Origin: Kiloniellaceae bacterium
GTDB lineage: Bacteria > Pseudomonadota > Alphaproteobacteria > Kiloniellales > J153
DNA: 64,000 nt
NCBI GenBank assembly: GCA_021776115.1
Contig: JAJFGN010000065.1
Span: 1-64,000, forward strand
Direction of reading: 5' to 3'
A model generated the notes under the pieces. The model made no database searches and was not told where the DNA came from. It was given only the letters and a program-made list of their open reading frames with translations. The position numbers and the translations under genes are program-made. The number at the start of each line of letters is the position of its first letter. The stretch's first letter is position 1. Shown here in pieces: positions 8,733 to 16,905 of the stretch.

Positions 8733-8953
8733 CAAGCCATATACTATATGGGCCCGATAGGGGAAAAAGAAAGGCCGATTGGCTCCAAAGCTGTAAACGA
8801 CCCTTTCCGCGGCCACCCGATCTACCTCTAAAACCCATTCACTTGTGAAGGTTTTCTAACACCGAGCGACCTGGGGCGCCCGGTGGGTTGAGGATTTTTC
8901 ACCAAAAATCCCACGACAAAATTTCCTGCCGCCGTCTCATTAACCGGTTGTCT

Positions 8954-8975
8954 AAATTGGTTTGTAATTGGTATG
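8954..8975 (+). promoter_or_regulatory. Tandem TTGGT operator upstream of gmaS
   Basis: Two ATTGGT half-sites at 8956-8961 and 8967-8972 form a direct repeat with an 11-bp period, one helical turn. The 22-base block differs at only four positions from the minus-strand block in the tmm/importer promoter region (31013-31034). The site lies about 30 bases upstream of the TATAAT box, where an activator could contact RNA polymerase. Binding by the adjacent GntR regulator is inference. Confidence 0.6.
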
Positions 8976-9003
8976 CTTCGGTCTCGGCTCGCAGGCCAAT
9001 CGG

Positions 9004-9009
9004 TATAAT
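9004..9009 (+). promoter_or_regulatory. Probable -10 element of the gmaS promoter
   Basis: A perfect TATAAT occurs at 9004-9009, but no good -35 hexamer is present 16-18 bases upstream, which fits an activator-dependent promoter using the TTGGT repeats. The expected start of transcription near 9016 supports ATG 9044 as the gmaS start and argues against ATG 9008, which overlaps the box. Confidence 0.5.
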
Positions 9010-9043
9010 GCGGGTGAAAAAGCGGCAGGGAGTGGCAAGCCCC

Positions 9044-10522
9044 ATGACTATGGACATTGAAAATTTCGTCGAGCAGGACGGCCGGGCCGATCTGGTCAAG
9101 CAGGTGCGCAAGCAGATCGACGAGCAGGGCATCGAGTATCTCTATCTTCAGTTCGTTTCCATCACCGGACGAATCTGCGGCAAGGGCATTCCGGCCGACC
9201 ATTGGGAATCGATCGCGGAACGGGGCTTTCAACTCGTCTACGGCGCGACCGTCAATCTGTTCCTCAATCGTCACGGCGAGTACTTGGGCTATGGGCCGCA
9301 GGACAAAGAGTTGGTTGGCATCCCCGAGCCCGAGACCTTCATGCAACTGGCCTGGGACAAGCGCGTCGCGCGCGTTTGGTGCACCCTGTTCCGTAACCGC
9401 GAGGAGCGCCAGGATCCGGGCGCCTTCCTGACCTCGGACGGCCGTGGCAATCTGCGCCGCATCCACGCCCAGTTCCAAAAAGACCACAAGGGCCTGCATC
9501 TGCGCGCCGGCACGGAGCCGGAGATGATGTGGCTCAAGAAGGGCCCGGACGGCAAGCCGGACGGCGGTTTCTCGAATCCCTATTGCTACCACATCGATCA
9601 GTTCGAAAGCCTGCGCCCCGTGTACATGCGGGTGATCGAGTATTGCCGCAAGATGGGCCTGGACATGATCCAGGGCGATCACGAGGACGCGCCGGGCCAA
9701 TTGGAGCTCAACTGGACCTTCGACGACGTGCTCAGGAACGCGGACCGCTTAACGACATACCGTCAGATTTGCGCGCAGGTCGCGCGCGAGTTCGATCTGA
9801 TCGCCTGCTTCATGTCGAAGCCTTTCATGGGTGTCTCGGCTTCGGGCTGCCACCACAACATCTCGTTTTGGCACGGCGGCGAGGATCAGATGAAAGTCCT
9901 CGGCAACGACAGCAAGCACTTGCCGGGCATGGAAGAAAACTTCATGTACCGCAAGGGCGGCGAGAATACCTTCATGCCCGATACCGACGATCCGCAGATG
10001 CCGGGCAAGGTCGGCCTTCAAGTGGTCGGCGGTATCGTCAAGCATCTGGGCGCCCTGACCGCGATCGGCTGTTCGACCGTCAATTCCTACCGGCGCCTCT
10101 GGGATACCGGTTTCTGGGCGCCGATTTTTGCCGATTGGGGCTATCAGAACCGTACCACCGGCCTGCGAATCTCCGCGCCCGGGCGCTTTGAATACCGCGC
10201 GGTCGATTCCATGGTGAATCCCTATCTGATGGGCGCCGCCATCATCAAGGCGGCCGACGACGGCATTAAGAACGACATCGATCCGGGCCCGCCCGAGAAC
10301 CGCAACATCTATCAGGCGATGGAGGAGGGCAAAGAGGTCCGCCGCCTGCCCATGACCTTGGGCGATTCCCTGGCGGCCTTGAAAGACAACGAGGTAATCA
10401 GGTCGGCGATGCCGGGCGAAATGTACCGCCTCTACGACGAATACAAACGCGACGAATGGGAAAGGTTCCTGCACACCACGACCGAGTGGGACATGAAGAC
10501 CTATCTCGACTGTCTGCCCTAA
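9044..10522 (+). CDS. gmaS: Glutamine synthetase-family ligase, probable gamma-glutamylmethylamide synthetase
   Basis: The 492-residue protein has the glutamine synthetase catalytic domain: a GTEPEMMWL strand with metal ligands, QGDHEDAPGQLELN, the ATP/glutamate region KPFMGVSASGCHHNISFW and NRTTGLRISAPGRFEYRAVD. It belongs to the GlnT-like branch, not classical GlnA. In methylotrophs this branch (GmaS) joins methylamine to glutamate with ATP to give gamma-glutamylmethylamide. Its place directly before mgsABC-like genes supports that role; ordinary glutamine synthesis cannot be excluded from sequence. ATG 9044 has an agggag sequence at 9027-9032; an ATG at 9008 overlaps the -10 box. First gene of an apparent operon to about 14.2 kb. 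Confidence 0.8.
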   Translation: MTMDIENFVEQDGRADLVKQVRKQIDEQGIEYLYLQFVSITGRICGKGIPADHWESIAERGFQLVYGATVNLFLNRHGEYLGYGPQDKELVGIPEPETFMQLAWDKRVARVWCTLFRNREERQDPGAFLTSDGRGNLRRIHAQFQKDHKGLHLRAGTEPEMMWLKKGPDGKPDGGFSNPYCYHIDQFESLRPVYMRVIEYCRKMGLDMIQGDHEDAPGQLELNWTFDDVLRNADRLTTYRQICAQVAREFDLIACFMSKPFMGVSASGCHHNISFWHGGEDQMKVLGNDSKHLPGMEENFMYRKGGENTFMPDTDDPQMPGKVGLQVVGGIVKHLGALTAIGCSTVNSYRRLWDTGFWAPIFADWGYQNRTTGLRISAPGRFEYRAVDSMVNPYLMGAAIIKAADDGIKNDIDPGPPENRNIYQAMEEGKEVRRLPMTLGDSLAALKDNEVIRSAMPGEMYRLYDEYKRDEWERFLHTTTEWDMKTYLDCLP

Positions 10523-10573
10523 GGAAAACGCGGCGCGACAAGACCGCGCGCATAGCAAGGAGAACAGGAACGC

Positions 10574-11509
10574 ATGTGTGGAATCGCTGGGCTCATTCAC
10601 CGCGATGGTGCGGGAGAAATTGGCCGGGAAATGACCGACATGTTGCAGGCCTTAAAGCACCGCGGGCCGGACTCGACGGGTTTCGCCATCTACGGCGTGC
10701 CGACGCAGGACCAGTTCGTTCTGCGCTTCAAAGTGGCCGAGCAGGAAGAAATGGCGAAAGGCTTCAAGATCCATGATGAGGTTAAGCGCCGCCGGGTGAG
10801 CGTGGATGAGCGGCTCAAGACTCTGGAGGCGCGTGTCCTCGAGGTTGAGGAAGCGACCGAATACGCCTTTCGCTATCGCATCGCTTACGGCGGCGATCTG
10901 AAGAAGCTGTCGGATTATATCGAGGACGTCGAGGGCGCGGAGATTCTATCGATCGGCAACGCGCTGGAGCTGATCAAGGATTTAGGTGACGCGGGCACCG
11001 TTTCCGGGCAGTACGCCTTGGGTGGGTTTGCCGGTACGCACGGCATCGGCCACACGCGTATGGCGACCGAATCGGATGTCGATATTCGTTCCGCCCATCC
11101 CTACTGGGCCTATCCCTATAACGACATCGCGGTCGTGCATAACGGCCAGATCACGAACTATTGGCTCATGCGCCGCCAGTTAGAGCGCGAGGGGCAGCGT
11201 TTCGTCTCCAACTGCGATTCCGAACTCTTGGCTGTTTATACCGCCACCAACCTGGACAAAGGCGCCAGCTTGGAGGACTCGCTCAAGCAGTCGATCCAGG
11301 AAATCGACGGCGTTTTCACCTATCTGGTGGCGACCAAAGACGAACTGGGCATGGCCAAGGACACCATGGCGGCCAAGCCGATGGTCCTTTACGAGGCCGA
11401 AAACTTGGTAGCTCTGGCCTCTGAAGAGGTCGCGATCCGCAGTATCGTGCCGCACGAGATCGATACCTGGGACCCTTACGACGAGGAGGTACGGGTATGG
11501 CGGGCGTGA
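10574..11509 (+). CDS. mgsA: Class II glutamine amidotransferase-like subunit of N-methylglutamate synthase
   Basis: The 311-residue protein starts Met-Cys-Gly-Ile, so processing would expose the Ntn nucleophile Cys2. Other family residues are seen: LKHRGPDSTG, GHTRMATES, HNGQITNY and NCDSELLA. A charged insertion of about 90 residues separates the first strands from GHTRMA. In methylamine users, MgsA releases methylamine from gamma-glutamylmethylamide and passes it to MgsC. The next gene overlaps it by 13 bases. A closely related paralogue lies at 17658-18563. The alternative name is GlxB. Confidence 0.8.
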   Translation: MCGIAGLIHRDGAGEIGREMTDMLQALKHRGPDSTGFAIYGVPTQDQFVLRFKVAEQEEMAKGFKIHDEVKRRRVSVDERLKTLEARVLEVEEATEYAFRYRIAYGGDLKKLSDYIEDVEGAEILSIGNALELIKDLGDAGTVSGQYALGGFAGTHGIGHTRMATESDVDIRSAHPYWAYPYNDIAVVHNGQITNYWLMRRQLEREGQRFVSNCDSELLAVYTATNLDKGASLEDSLKQSIQEIDGVFTYLVATKDELGMAKDTMAAKPMVLYEAENLVALASEEVAIRSIVPHEIDTWDPYDEEVRVWRA

Positions 11510-12345
11510 GCGACCACGAAACATCGTCCCATGAAATGGGGATGCATACCGAGCAGCTCTCGGGCCGCGATCAACAGGTCTTCTTCGACCTATCGGAGGA
11601 AGGCGGCTTTACCTATACCGACTCCTTCGACGTCGATTTTAACAAGCGCACCGAAATCGATGTCTCCAACATGGACGCGAAGCAAACCAACCTGCGCCTG
11701 CGCGAATTGATGGCGGAGGGCTATGGCACGATTGTCCTAAACAATCCGGGCGCCAAGCACTCGATCGCGGTCGGTATTCTGAACCGGCTCAACCTCATCA
11801 TCGAGGGCAGTCTAGGGTATTTCGGCTGCGGTCTGATCGATGGGCCGAACGTTCGTATTTCGGGGCGCGTCGGTTGGTCCTTCGCGGAAAACATGATGGC
11901 CGGGACTATCGTGATCGAAAAGAACGCGGGCAGCACCTTTGGCGCCGCGCTGCGCGGCGGCGACCTCGTGTGCAAGGGCAGCGTGGGATCGCGTACCGGT
12001 ATCGACATGAAGGGTGGCACCATACTCGTTGGCGGCGACACCGGCGCGTTCTCCGGCTTCATGATGCAGCGCGGCCGCATGGTCGTATGCGGCAACGCCG
12101 GAAAAAACCTGGGCGATTCGATGTACGACGGCAATATCTTCGTCGGCGGGGAGATCAGGGACCTGGGGGTAGACGCCGTGCCCGGCGAGCTGACCGACCT
12201 GGACCGTGCGTGGCTCACCCGCAAATTGAAGATGTACGATCTGCTGCCGGCCAAGGGCGTCGATCACTTCAAGAAGATCGTCGCCGGCAAGCAGCTTTGG
12301 AACTACGACAATCTCGAACCGACAGAAAAGAAACTCATTCTCTGA
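11497..12345 (+). CDS. mgsB: GXGXG-domain subunit of N-methylglutamate synthase
   Basis: The 282-residue protein is a stand-alone version of the C-terminal beta-helix (GXGXG) domain of glutamate synthase. Repeats include NNPGAKHSIAVG, GRVGWSFAENMMAG, GGDTGAFSGFMMQRG and GNAGKNLGDSMYDGNIFVGG. In the three-subunit synthase it is structural, joining the amidotransferase and synthase subunits. ATG 11497 lies inside the end of mgsA with gaggagg before it, suggesting translational coupling. An acidic N-terminal extension of about 60 residues precedes the repeats. Paralogue: 18563-19285. Confidence 0.8.
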   Translation: MAGVSDHETSSHEMGMHTEQLSGRDQQVFFDLSEEGGFTYTDSFDVDFNKRTEIDVSNMDAKQTNLRLRELMAEGYGTIVLNNPGAKHSIAVGILNRLNLIIEGSLGYFGCGLIDGPNVRISGRVGWSFAENMMAGTIVIEKNAGSTFGAALRGGDLVCKGSVGSRTGIDMKGGTILVGGDTGAFSGFMMQRGRMVVCGNAGKNLGDSMYDGNIFVGGEIRDLGVDAVPGELTDLDRAWLTRKLKMYDLLPAKGVDHFKKIVAGKQLWNYDNLEPTEKKLIL

Positions 12346-12390
12346 TCCTGGAAAAAATCTTCCGCGGATCGAGAAAGTCAGAGGCAGAAA

Positions 12391-13764
12391 ATGGCAGGCA
12401 AGAACGGTACCGATAAGGGCGCGCAGCGCTTGGCCGAGGAAAAGAGATACAACCTGGGTCAAAGCCGCATCTTCACCCCCGAGGTCATTAACGATATTCA
12501 CATCAAGGCGGAACTCGGCCGCTACCGGATGCGGGGATTTTCGCTGTTCAAGAAGATTCCCCACTGGGACGATCTGACGTTCCTGCCCGGCACCCTGACC
12601 CGCTTTGTGATCGAGGGCTATCGGGAAAAGTGTGAGACCCAGACCATCCTTGGGCCCCGCGCCAAGCGGCCGCTAAAGCTGGATATTCCGATCTACATCA
12701 CGGGCATGAGCTTTGGCGCGCTCAGCTACGAGGCCAAGATGGCGCTGGCGCGTGGCGCGACCATGGCGGGAACCGCGACCTGTTCCGGCGAAGGCGGCAT
12801 GATTCCCGATGAGCGGCGCTATTCCGTGAAGTGGTTTTACCAGAACATTCAGTCACGCTACGGATTCAACCCGCACCACCTGCGCCTCGCCGACGGTTGC
12901 GAGTTTTTCATCGGTCAGGGCTGCAAGGTCGGCCTGGGCGGCCACCTCATGGGTCAAAAGGTGACCGATCAGGTGGCCGAGATGCGCTCCCTGCCGGCCG
13001 GCATCGATCAGCGCTCCCCGGCCCGGCATCCCGACTGGCTGGGGCCCGACGATCTGGCGCTCAAGATCGAGGAAATCCGCGAAGCGACGAACTGGGAAAT
13101 CCCGATCCAGCTCAAACTGGGCGCCGCGCGGGTTTACGATGACGTGCGCATGGCGGTGAAGTGCGATCCGGATTCAATCTATATCGACGGTATGGAAGGC
13201 AGCACGGGAGCGGGCCCGCATCTGGCGACCGAGGAAACCGGCGTGCCCGGCATGGCCGCGATCCGCCAGGCGCGCCGCGCCATCGACGACTTAGGCAAGC
13301 GGGGCGAAATTTCCCTCGTTTACGCTGGCGGTATCCGTAATGGCGGCGACGTCGCCAAGGCCATCGCATTGGGCGCGGACGCGATCGCCATCGGCCATTC
13401 CTCGATGATGGCCTTGAACTGCAACAAAGACATTCCCGAGGCCAACTTCCCCGAGGAGATGGGGGTCGAGGCTGGGTATTGTTATCATTGCCACACCGGG
13501 CGCTGCCCGGTCGGCGTCGCGACCCAGGACCCCGAGCTGCGCAAGCGCCTCGATCCCGATGCGGCGGCGGAGCGGGTTTACAACTTCCTGCACACACTGA
13601 CCATCGAATGCCAGATGATGGCCCGCGCCTGCGGTAAAACCAATGTGCACAGCCTGGAGCCGGAAGACCTGGCGGCCTTGACCATGGAGGCCTCGGCCAT
13701 CGCGCAGGTGCCCTTGGCCGGCACGGACTTCACGGTTGGCGTGGCGGATTATCACCACATCTAG
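12391..13764 (+). CDS. mgsC: FMN-binding glutamate-synthase-like catalytic subunit of N-methylglutamate synthase
   Basis: The 457-residue protein corresponds to the FMN/Fe-S domain of glutamate synthase. It shows GMSFGALSYEAKMALARGA, the GGHLMGQKV and DGMEGSTGAGP loops, and AGGIRNGGDVAKAIALGADA for FMN phosphate binding. The cluster region reads CYHCHTGRCPVGVATQDPELRKRL, giving three Cys in C-x2-C-x4-C spacing that could hold a 3Fe-4S cluster. It would join methylamine to 2-oxoglutarate and reduce the product to N-methylglutamate. The second copy at 19298-20617 has lost all these Cys. Confidence 0.82.
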   Translation: MAGKNGTDKGAQRLAEEKRYNLGQSRIFTPEVINDIHIKAELGRYRMRGFSLFKKIPHWDDLTFLPGTLTRFVIEGYREKCETQTILGPRAKRPLKLDIPIYITGMSFGALSYEAKMALARGATMAGTATCSGEGGMIPDERRYSVKWFYQNIQSRYGFNPHHLRLADGCEFFIGQGCKVGLGGHLMGQKVTDQVAEMRSLPAGIDQRSPARHPDWLGPDDLALKIEEIREATNWEIPIQLKLGAARVYDDVRMAVKCDPDSIYIDGMEGSTGAGPHLATEETGVPGMAAIRQARRAIDDLGKRGEISLVYAGGIRNGGDVAKAIALGADAIAIGHSSMMALNCNKDIPEANFPEEMGVEAGYCYHCHTGRCPVGVATQDPELRKRLDPDAAAERVYNFLHTLTIECQMMARACGKTNVHSLEPEDLAALTMEASAIAQVPLAGTDFTVGVADYHHI

Positions 13765-13810
13765 TTCTGCCCAATAGCGGTGGAGCGGGATTGGACTCGA
13801 GAGGAATATA

Positions 13811-14221
13811 ATGGCCGGAACAAGTTACAAAGGCTCGCAGATCACCGATGTCGACCAGTTCATCAAAGGCGGCGGTATCGAGTCGGAACGCGAGAAGGAA
13901 ATCGGCCAGCACATCGGCTATCGCTACGATGTCAATATGCTGCCCGATTACGAGCGGCTAACGCCGTTCCTCAAAGACTATATCGAGCACATGGGTTGGG
14001 ACGATCTCAACTGGCTCGAAGATATTCACATGGGCTACGAAGAAGGCCGGCCCGCCGTATTCGACCGCAACATCAATGGCTGGGTCACGATCCCGAAGGA
14101 TTTGGCATTACCCGACAATCAACAAGACCGTGACATGATCGCGCGCGAGTTGTTGATCAAGTTTCAGATGTCGCCGAATCATCCCCTGGTCCAACTCAAC
14201 AAAGCCTACCGAAAGTTTTAG
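13811..14221 (+). CDS. Conserved-looking protein of unknown function in the gmaS-mgsABC operon
   Basis: The 136-residue soluble protein has no recognised domain. It is acidic, with a central block rich in aromatic and acidic residues (PDYERLTPFLKDYIEHMGWDD) and ends ... NKAYRKF. No Cys, signal peptide or membrane segment is seen. A good ribosome-binding site (gagagga) precedes ATG 13811, 46 bases after mgsC, so it is very likely co-expressed with gmaS-mgsABC. A role as accessory subunit or assembly factor of the ligase or synthase is inference only. Its stop overlaps the convergent gene by 4 bases. Confidence 0.75.
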   Translation: MAGTSYKGSQITDVDQFIKGGGIESEREKEIGQHIGYRYDVNMLPDYERLTPFLKDYIEHMGWDDLNWLEDIHMGYEEGRPAVFDRNINGWVTIPKDLALPDNQQDRDMIARELLIKFQMSPNHPLVQLNKAYRKF

Positions 14222-14781
14222 GGCGCCGGCTCGGCTTCGGCCGAGTCCCAATCGGGACGTAAACCCAGGATCGTCACCGCACCTGGGACCGCGGGGTTGA
14301 AGAGCCGATTGTGCCAGTAGGTCGCTTCGAAGGCCGGATCGCTGGGCGCGAGCGAGCGCACCCCGCAAGGCAAACGATAGCGCTGATTAAACTGATCGAA
14401 TTCGAGCACGCAACCACCCACGGCTAACAGGTCCTTGGCGAGGGTGGAGCCGGTATTGAACAGCGCCGTCAACTCATCGCTGAAGCTTTTCGGATGCTGA
14501 AAGTGCGTCGACTGCAGGTATTCCAAGCCTTTTTCATAGATTTGCTTGGGGTCGCGCGTCTTCTGGGCCTGGAACCGGAAAAAACCGGTGCTTTCTTCCG
14601 GCGCCGACGGCACCAGCAGCACGGTCATGGCCGAGGAAACTACGCGCCCGTCGTGCGCTAGGACGCGCGGCCGCATGCCGGACGACGGACGTCCTTGATC
14701 TTTTCGCATCGCGATTTGCCGAATCCGGCACTGCCACCCCAAAAAGTGGTCGCGTAACTTCTCGCTCTGTGTGTTCGTCAT
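14218..14781 (-). CDS. Protein of unknown function next to the amine operon
   Basis: The 187-residue protein has an N-terminal basic motif, LGWQCRIRQIAMR, then GMRPRVL, and a mainly soluble alpha/beta-looking body with AVGGCVLEFDQFNQ and FEATYWHNRLFNP. No known family is recognised. ATG 14781 is supported by aagagga immediately upstream; an extension to 14856 has no such site. It converges on the 136-residue gene and its promoter side faces the amt leader, which contains a CCAAT/ATTGG inverted pair. Confidence 0.7.
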   Translation of the reverse strand: MTNTQSEKLRDHFLGWQCRIRQIAMRKDQGRPSSGMRPRVLAHDGRVVSSAMTVLLVPSAPEESTGFFRFQAQKTRDPKQIYEKGLEYLQSTHFQHPKSFSDELTALFNTGSTLAKDLLAVGGCVLEFDQFNQRYRLPCGVRSLAPSDPAFEATYWHNRLFNPAVPGAVTILGLRPDWDSAEAEPAP

Positions 14782-14847
14782 CGTCCTCTTAGCCAAGTCT
14801 TGCGGTTTTAAATTTGCCGCGCCTGTATCGGATCGGTTGTGAACCAG

Positions 14848-14872
14848 ACCAATCATAGCGTTTATTGGTATG
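14848..14872 (+). promoter_or_regulatory. Operator-like ACCAAT ... ATTGGTATG element
   Basis: ACCAAT at 14848-14853 and ATTGGTATG at 14864-14872 form an inverted pair. The nine-base string ATTGGTATG also occurs at 8967-8975 upstream of gmaS and on the minus strand at 27007-27015 upstream of tdm. It could serve amt or the divergent unknown gene. Confidence 0.45.
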
Positions 14873-15018
14873 GTTTTGGACTAAATAGGTTTACTTTTGG
14901 GTTCAACCGAGCGCAGAATTTGTTCCGATTTTGGCGATTCGCTCGCGGCAACGCCCCGGGTGGACCCCGGCGGAACGTACCGAGAAGCGAAAAAGAACGC
15001 CAGGAACGGCGCCCAATA

Positions 15019-15045
15019 GATTCATTGTGTCAGGCGCAATGAATC
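15019..15045 (+). promoter_or_regulatory. Perfect 9-bp inverted repeat in the amt leader
   Basis: Arms gattcattg (15019-15027) and caatgaatc (15037-15045) are perfect reverse complements around a 9-base spacer. No T-run follows, so it is not a simple terminator. It may be an RNA hairpin in the amt leader or a protein-binding site. Confidence 0.45.
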
Positions 15046-15182
15046 GACGGTCCGAGAGGCCGATCACGACGGGGAGATGGAAAGCGGAAAGGGTTGATCG
15101 GTAAGCGAGGGCTCCGCAAGGCTTTCGCATCCACCGGTTCAGGAATCCGACCCGCAAAAAAAGAAAGGGGGAAGGAGACTCC

Positions 15183-16535
15183 ATGGGAAACAATCTTGAC
15201 GCCATCACGACGGTGTTCACCGAGTTCTATTACTGGGTGACCATCGTCTTCATGTTCCTGATCCACGTCGGATTTTGCATGTACGAGGTGGGGGCGACCC
15301 GATACCGCAATCACCTGCACACCCTGATGAAAAACACCATGTTGATTCCGCTGGTGACGATCACCTTCTATTTCTTCGGCTGGTGGATTTATTGGGCCCT
15401 GCCGAATGGCCCGGGTTTTACCGGTGGCATTCTGTGGGATATGGGCGCGCCCAACGCGCCCTGGTCGGAGGTCATGGCCACGAATCTCGGTGACCGTATC
15501 ACGGGCGTGTTCTGGGCCGCGTTCCTGCTGTTTTCTTGGACCGCCGCCTCAATCGTGTCCGGCTCCGTGATCGAGCGAATCCGCTCCGGCGCGTTCTGGA
15601 TTCACGCGGTTCTTATCGGCTCGGTGTTTTGGATCATCGACGCGGCCTGGGGTTGGTCCGCGACTGGCTGGATGGTTCAGTTGCTCGGCTATCACGATGC
15701 CTATGCCTCGGGTGTGATTCACGCCATCGCCGGCGGCTACGCACTCGGTATATTGGTTGTCCTCGGTCCCCGGATCGGCAAGTTCGCCGCAGACGGCACG
15801 CCGCGCGACATCTCCCCGCACAATCCCTGGCTGGTGACCATAGGGCTGTTCCTGATCTACACCGGCTTCTGGGGCTTCTATGCCGCCTGCAACGTGCCGA
15901 TCATCTCGCCAGAGACAATTGACGGCTTGATCACCGGCGAGACCTGGACCGCGACCAACATCTATCTCGGTCCGACAACTCTAGGCGCCATCACCTTCAA
16001 CTTCCTGATGTCGCTATCGGGCGGGCTCTTGATGGCTTACGTCGTGTCGAAGGGCGATCCCTTCTGGACCTATTCGGGAGGGCTGGCCGGCATTATCACG
16101 GCCTCGGCGGGTAACGACCTCTATCACCCGATTCAGGCGATGATTATTGGCGGTATCGGGGCGTTCCTCGCCTATAAGCTGCACTACTTCGTCGAGCGTA
16201 AATTCAAGATCGACGATGCCGTTGGCGCCGTGGCGGTTCATGGCTACGCCGGATTTATCGGCCTGATCATTTGCGGTTTCGTGCTTTGGGGATATCCGAG
16301 CTCGCCGTATGAGGGCTACGCGGCGATCAACCCGCTGGGTATGTTCATCGGTGCGATCATCATGTTCTTCGTGCTCGGCTTTCTGCCGGCCTTCATCATC
16401 TCGAAGATCATGGCCGCCGCCGGCATCCTGCGCATCCCGCGGGAGGTCGAACTCATGGGCCTCGATTTCAAGGCCTTGGACGAGGCCGAAGAGGCGAGGG
16501 AAGAAATCCGCAACGCCGAGAAGGCCTTGGTCTAA
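15183..16535 (+). CDS. amt: Ammonium/methylammonium transporter (Amt family)
   Basis: The 450-residue membrane protein has about eleven hydrophobic segments and the two pore histidines of Amt proteins: His180 in ASGVIHAIAGG and His353 in DDAVGAVAVHGYAGFIG. The N-terminus has no cleavable signal peptide but leads straight into the first segment. It is rich in Trp and is a divergent branch, and its position beside gmaS-mgsABC suggests uptake of methylammonium as well as ammonium; substrate choice is inference. ATG 15183 follows gggggaaggag. A small membrane protein gene follows after 30 bases, and then a terminator. Confidence 0.88.
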   Translation: MGNNLDAITTVFTEFYYWVTIVFMFLIHVGFCMYEVGATRYRNHLHTLMKNTMLIPLVTITFYFFGWWIYWALPNGPGFTGGILWDMGAPNAPWSEVMATNLGDRITGVFWAAFLLFSWTAASIVSGSVIERIRSGAFWIHAVLIGSVFWIIDAAWGWSATGWMVQLLGYHDAYASGVIHAIAGGYALGILVVLGPRIGKFAADGTPRDISPHNPWLVTIGLFLIYTGFWGFYAACNVPIISPETIDGLITGETWTATNIYLGPTTLGAITFNFLMSLSGGLLMAYVVSKGDPFWTYSGGLAGIITASAGNDLYHPIQAMIIGGIGAFLAYKLHYFVERKFKIDDAVGAVAVHGYAGFIGLIICGFVLWGYPSSPYEGYAAINPLGMFIGAIIMFFVLGFLPAFIISKIMAAAGILRIPREVELMGLDFKALDEAEEAREEIRNAEKALV

Positions 16536-16565
16536 AGCGATATCGTCTCGTAAAGGAGAAGAAAC

Positions 16566-16772
16566 ATGGAAACTTGGGCAGTAGACTTGGCCGACGTCGG
16601 CGCGATCTACCCCTGGCAGGGTGCTGAGGTCATCATGGTGATCGTCGGCGTTGTTCTCTGGCTCTGGTGGCACGTTGCCCAGTTGAGGGGCGAGAACGAG
16701 GAGTTCAAGGCCGATCTGGCGAAGTACGGCAGTCCGGAACGGATCAAGAAGGCGCTCGACGAACACCCCTGA
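16566..16772 (+). CDS. Small single-span membrane protein linked to amt
   Basis: The 68-residue protein has one strongly hydrophobic segment (about 21-40, EVIMVIVGVVLWLWWHVAQL) and a charged C-terminal tail ending SPERIKKALDEHP. The ribosome-binding site aaggagaag precedes ATG 16566. It is followed at once by a clear terminator, so amt and this gene form one transcript. It is not a PII protein; a role as a transporter subunit or regulator is inferred from position only. Confidence 0.8.
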   Translation: METWAVDLADVGAIYPWQGAEVIMVIVGVVLWLWWHVAQLRGENEEFKADLAKYGSPERIKKALDEHP

Positions 16773-16794
16773 TTCCAACGGCAGGACGAAAATG

Positions 16795-16828
16795 CTGGCG
16801 CCGGGCTTGCCCGGCGCCAGTTCTTTTT
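16795..16828 (+). terminator. Rho-independent terminator after the amt operon
   Basis: The arms ctggcgccggg (16795-16805) and cccggcgccag (16810-16820) form an 11-bp perfect GC-rich stem with a four-base loop, followed by ttcttttt. This is a textbook intrinsic terminator on the plus strand and ends the amt/small-membrane-protein unit before the XRE-cupin gene. Confidence 0.9.
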
Positions 16829-16905
16829 GTCTGCTAGGCGAACAGTCGCCTTCGCAGCCGTGACATCCTTGCGGTGACGGGCCACGCGACAAAAGGGGAT
16901 GGGGC

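Larger units (their letters stand above)
8703..9043. other. Divergent promoter region between the GntR gene and gmaS
   Basis: This 341-base non-coding stretch contains AT-rich operator-like sequences. ATTGGT occurs at 8721-8726 near the regulator and as a pair at 8956-8961 and 8967-8972 nearer gmaS, and a TATAAT box lies at 9004-9009. A reading frame continuous with gmaS extends upstream to 8888, but it would run through these promoter elements and has no homology, so it is treated as non-coding. Confidence 0.7.
14782..15182. other. Long leader between the unknown gene and amt
   Basis: This 401-base region has no supported gene. It contains an operator-like CCAAT/ATTGG pair (14848-14872) and a perfect 9-bp inverted repeat at 15019-15045. 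A short forward reading frame at 14839-15042 has no homology and crosses both elements, so it is rejected. The long distance from the first element to amt suggests a promoter early in the region and a structured leader. Confidence 0.6.

Noticed and set aside
8888-9043. N-terminal extension of gmaS from 8888
   Set aside because: It would run through the operator repeats and the TATAAT box and shows no homology; ATG 9044 has a suitable ribosome-binding site.
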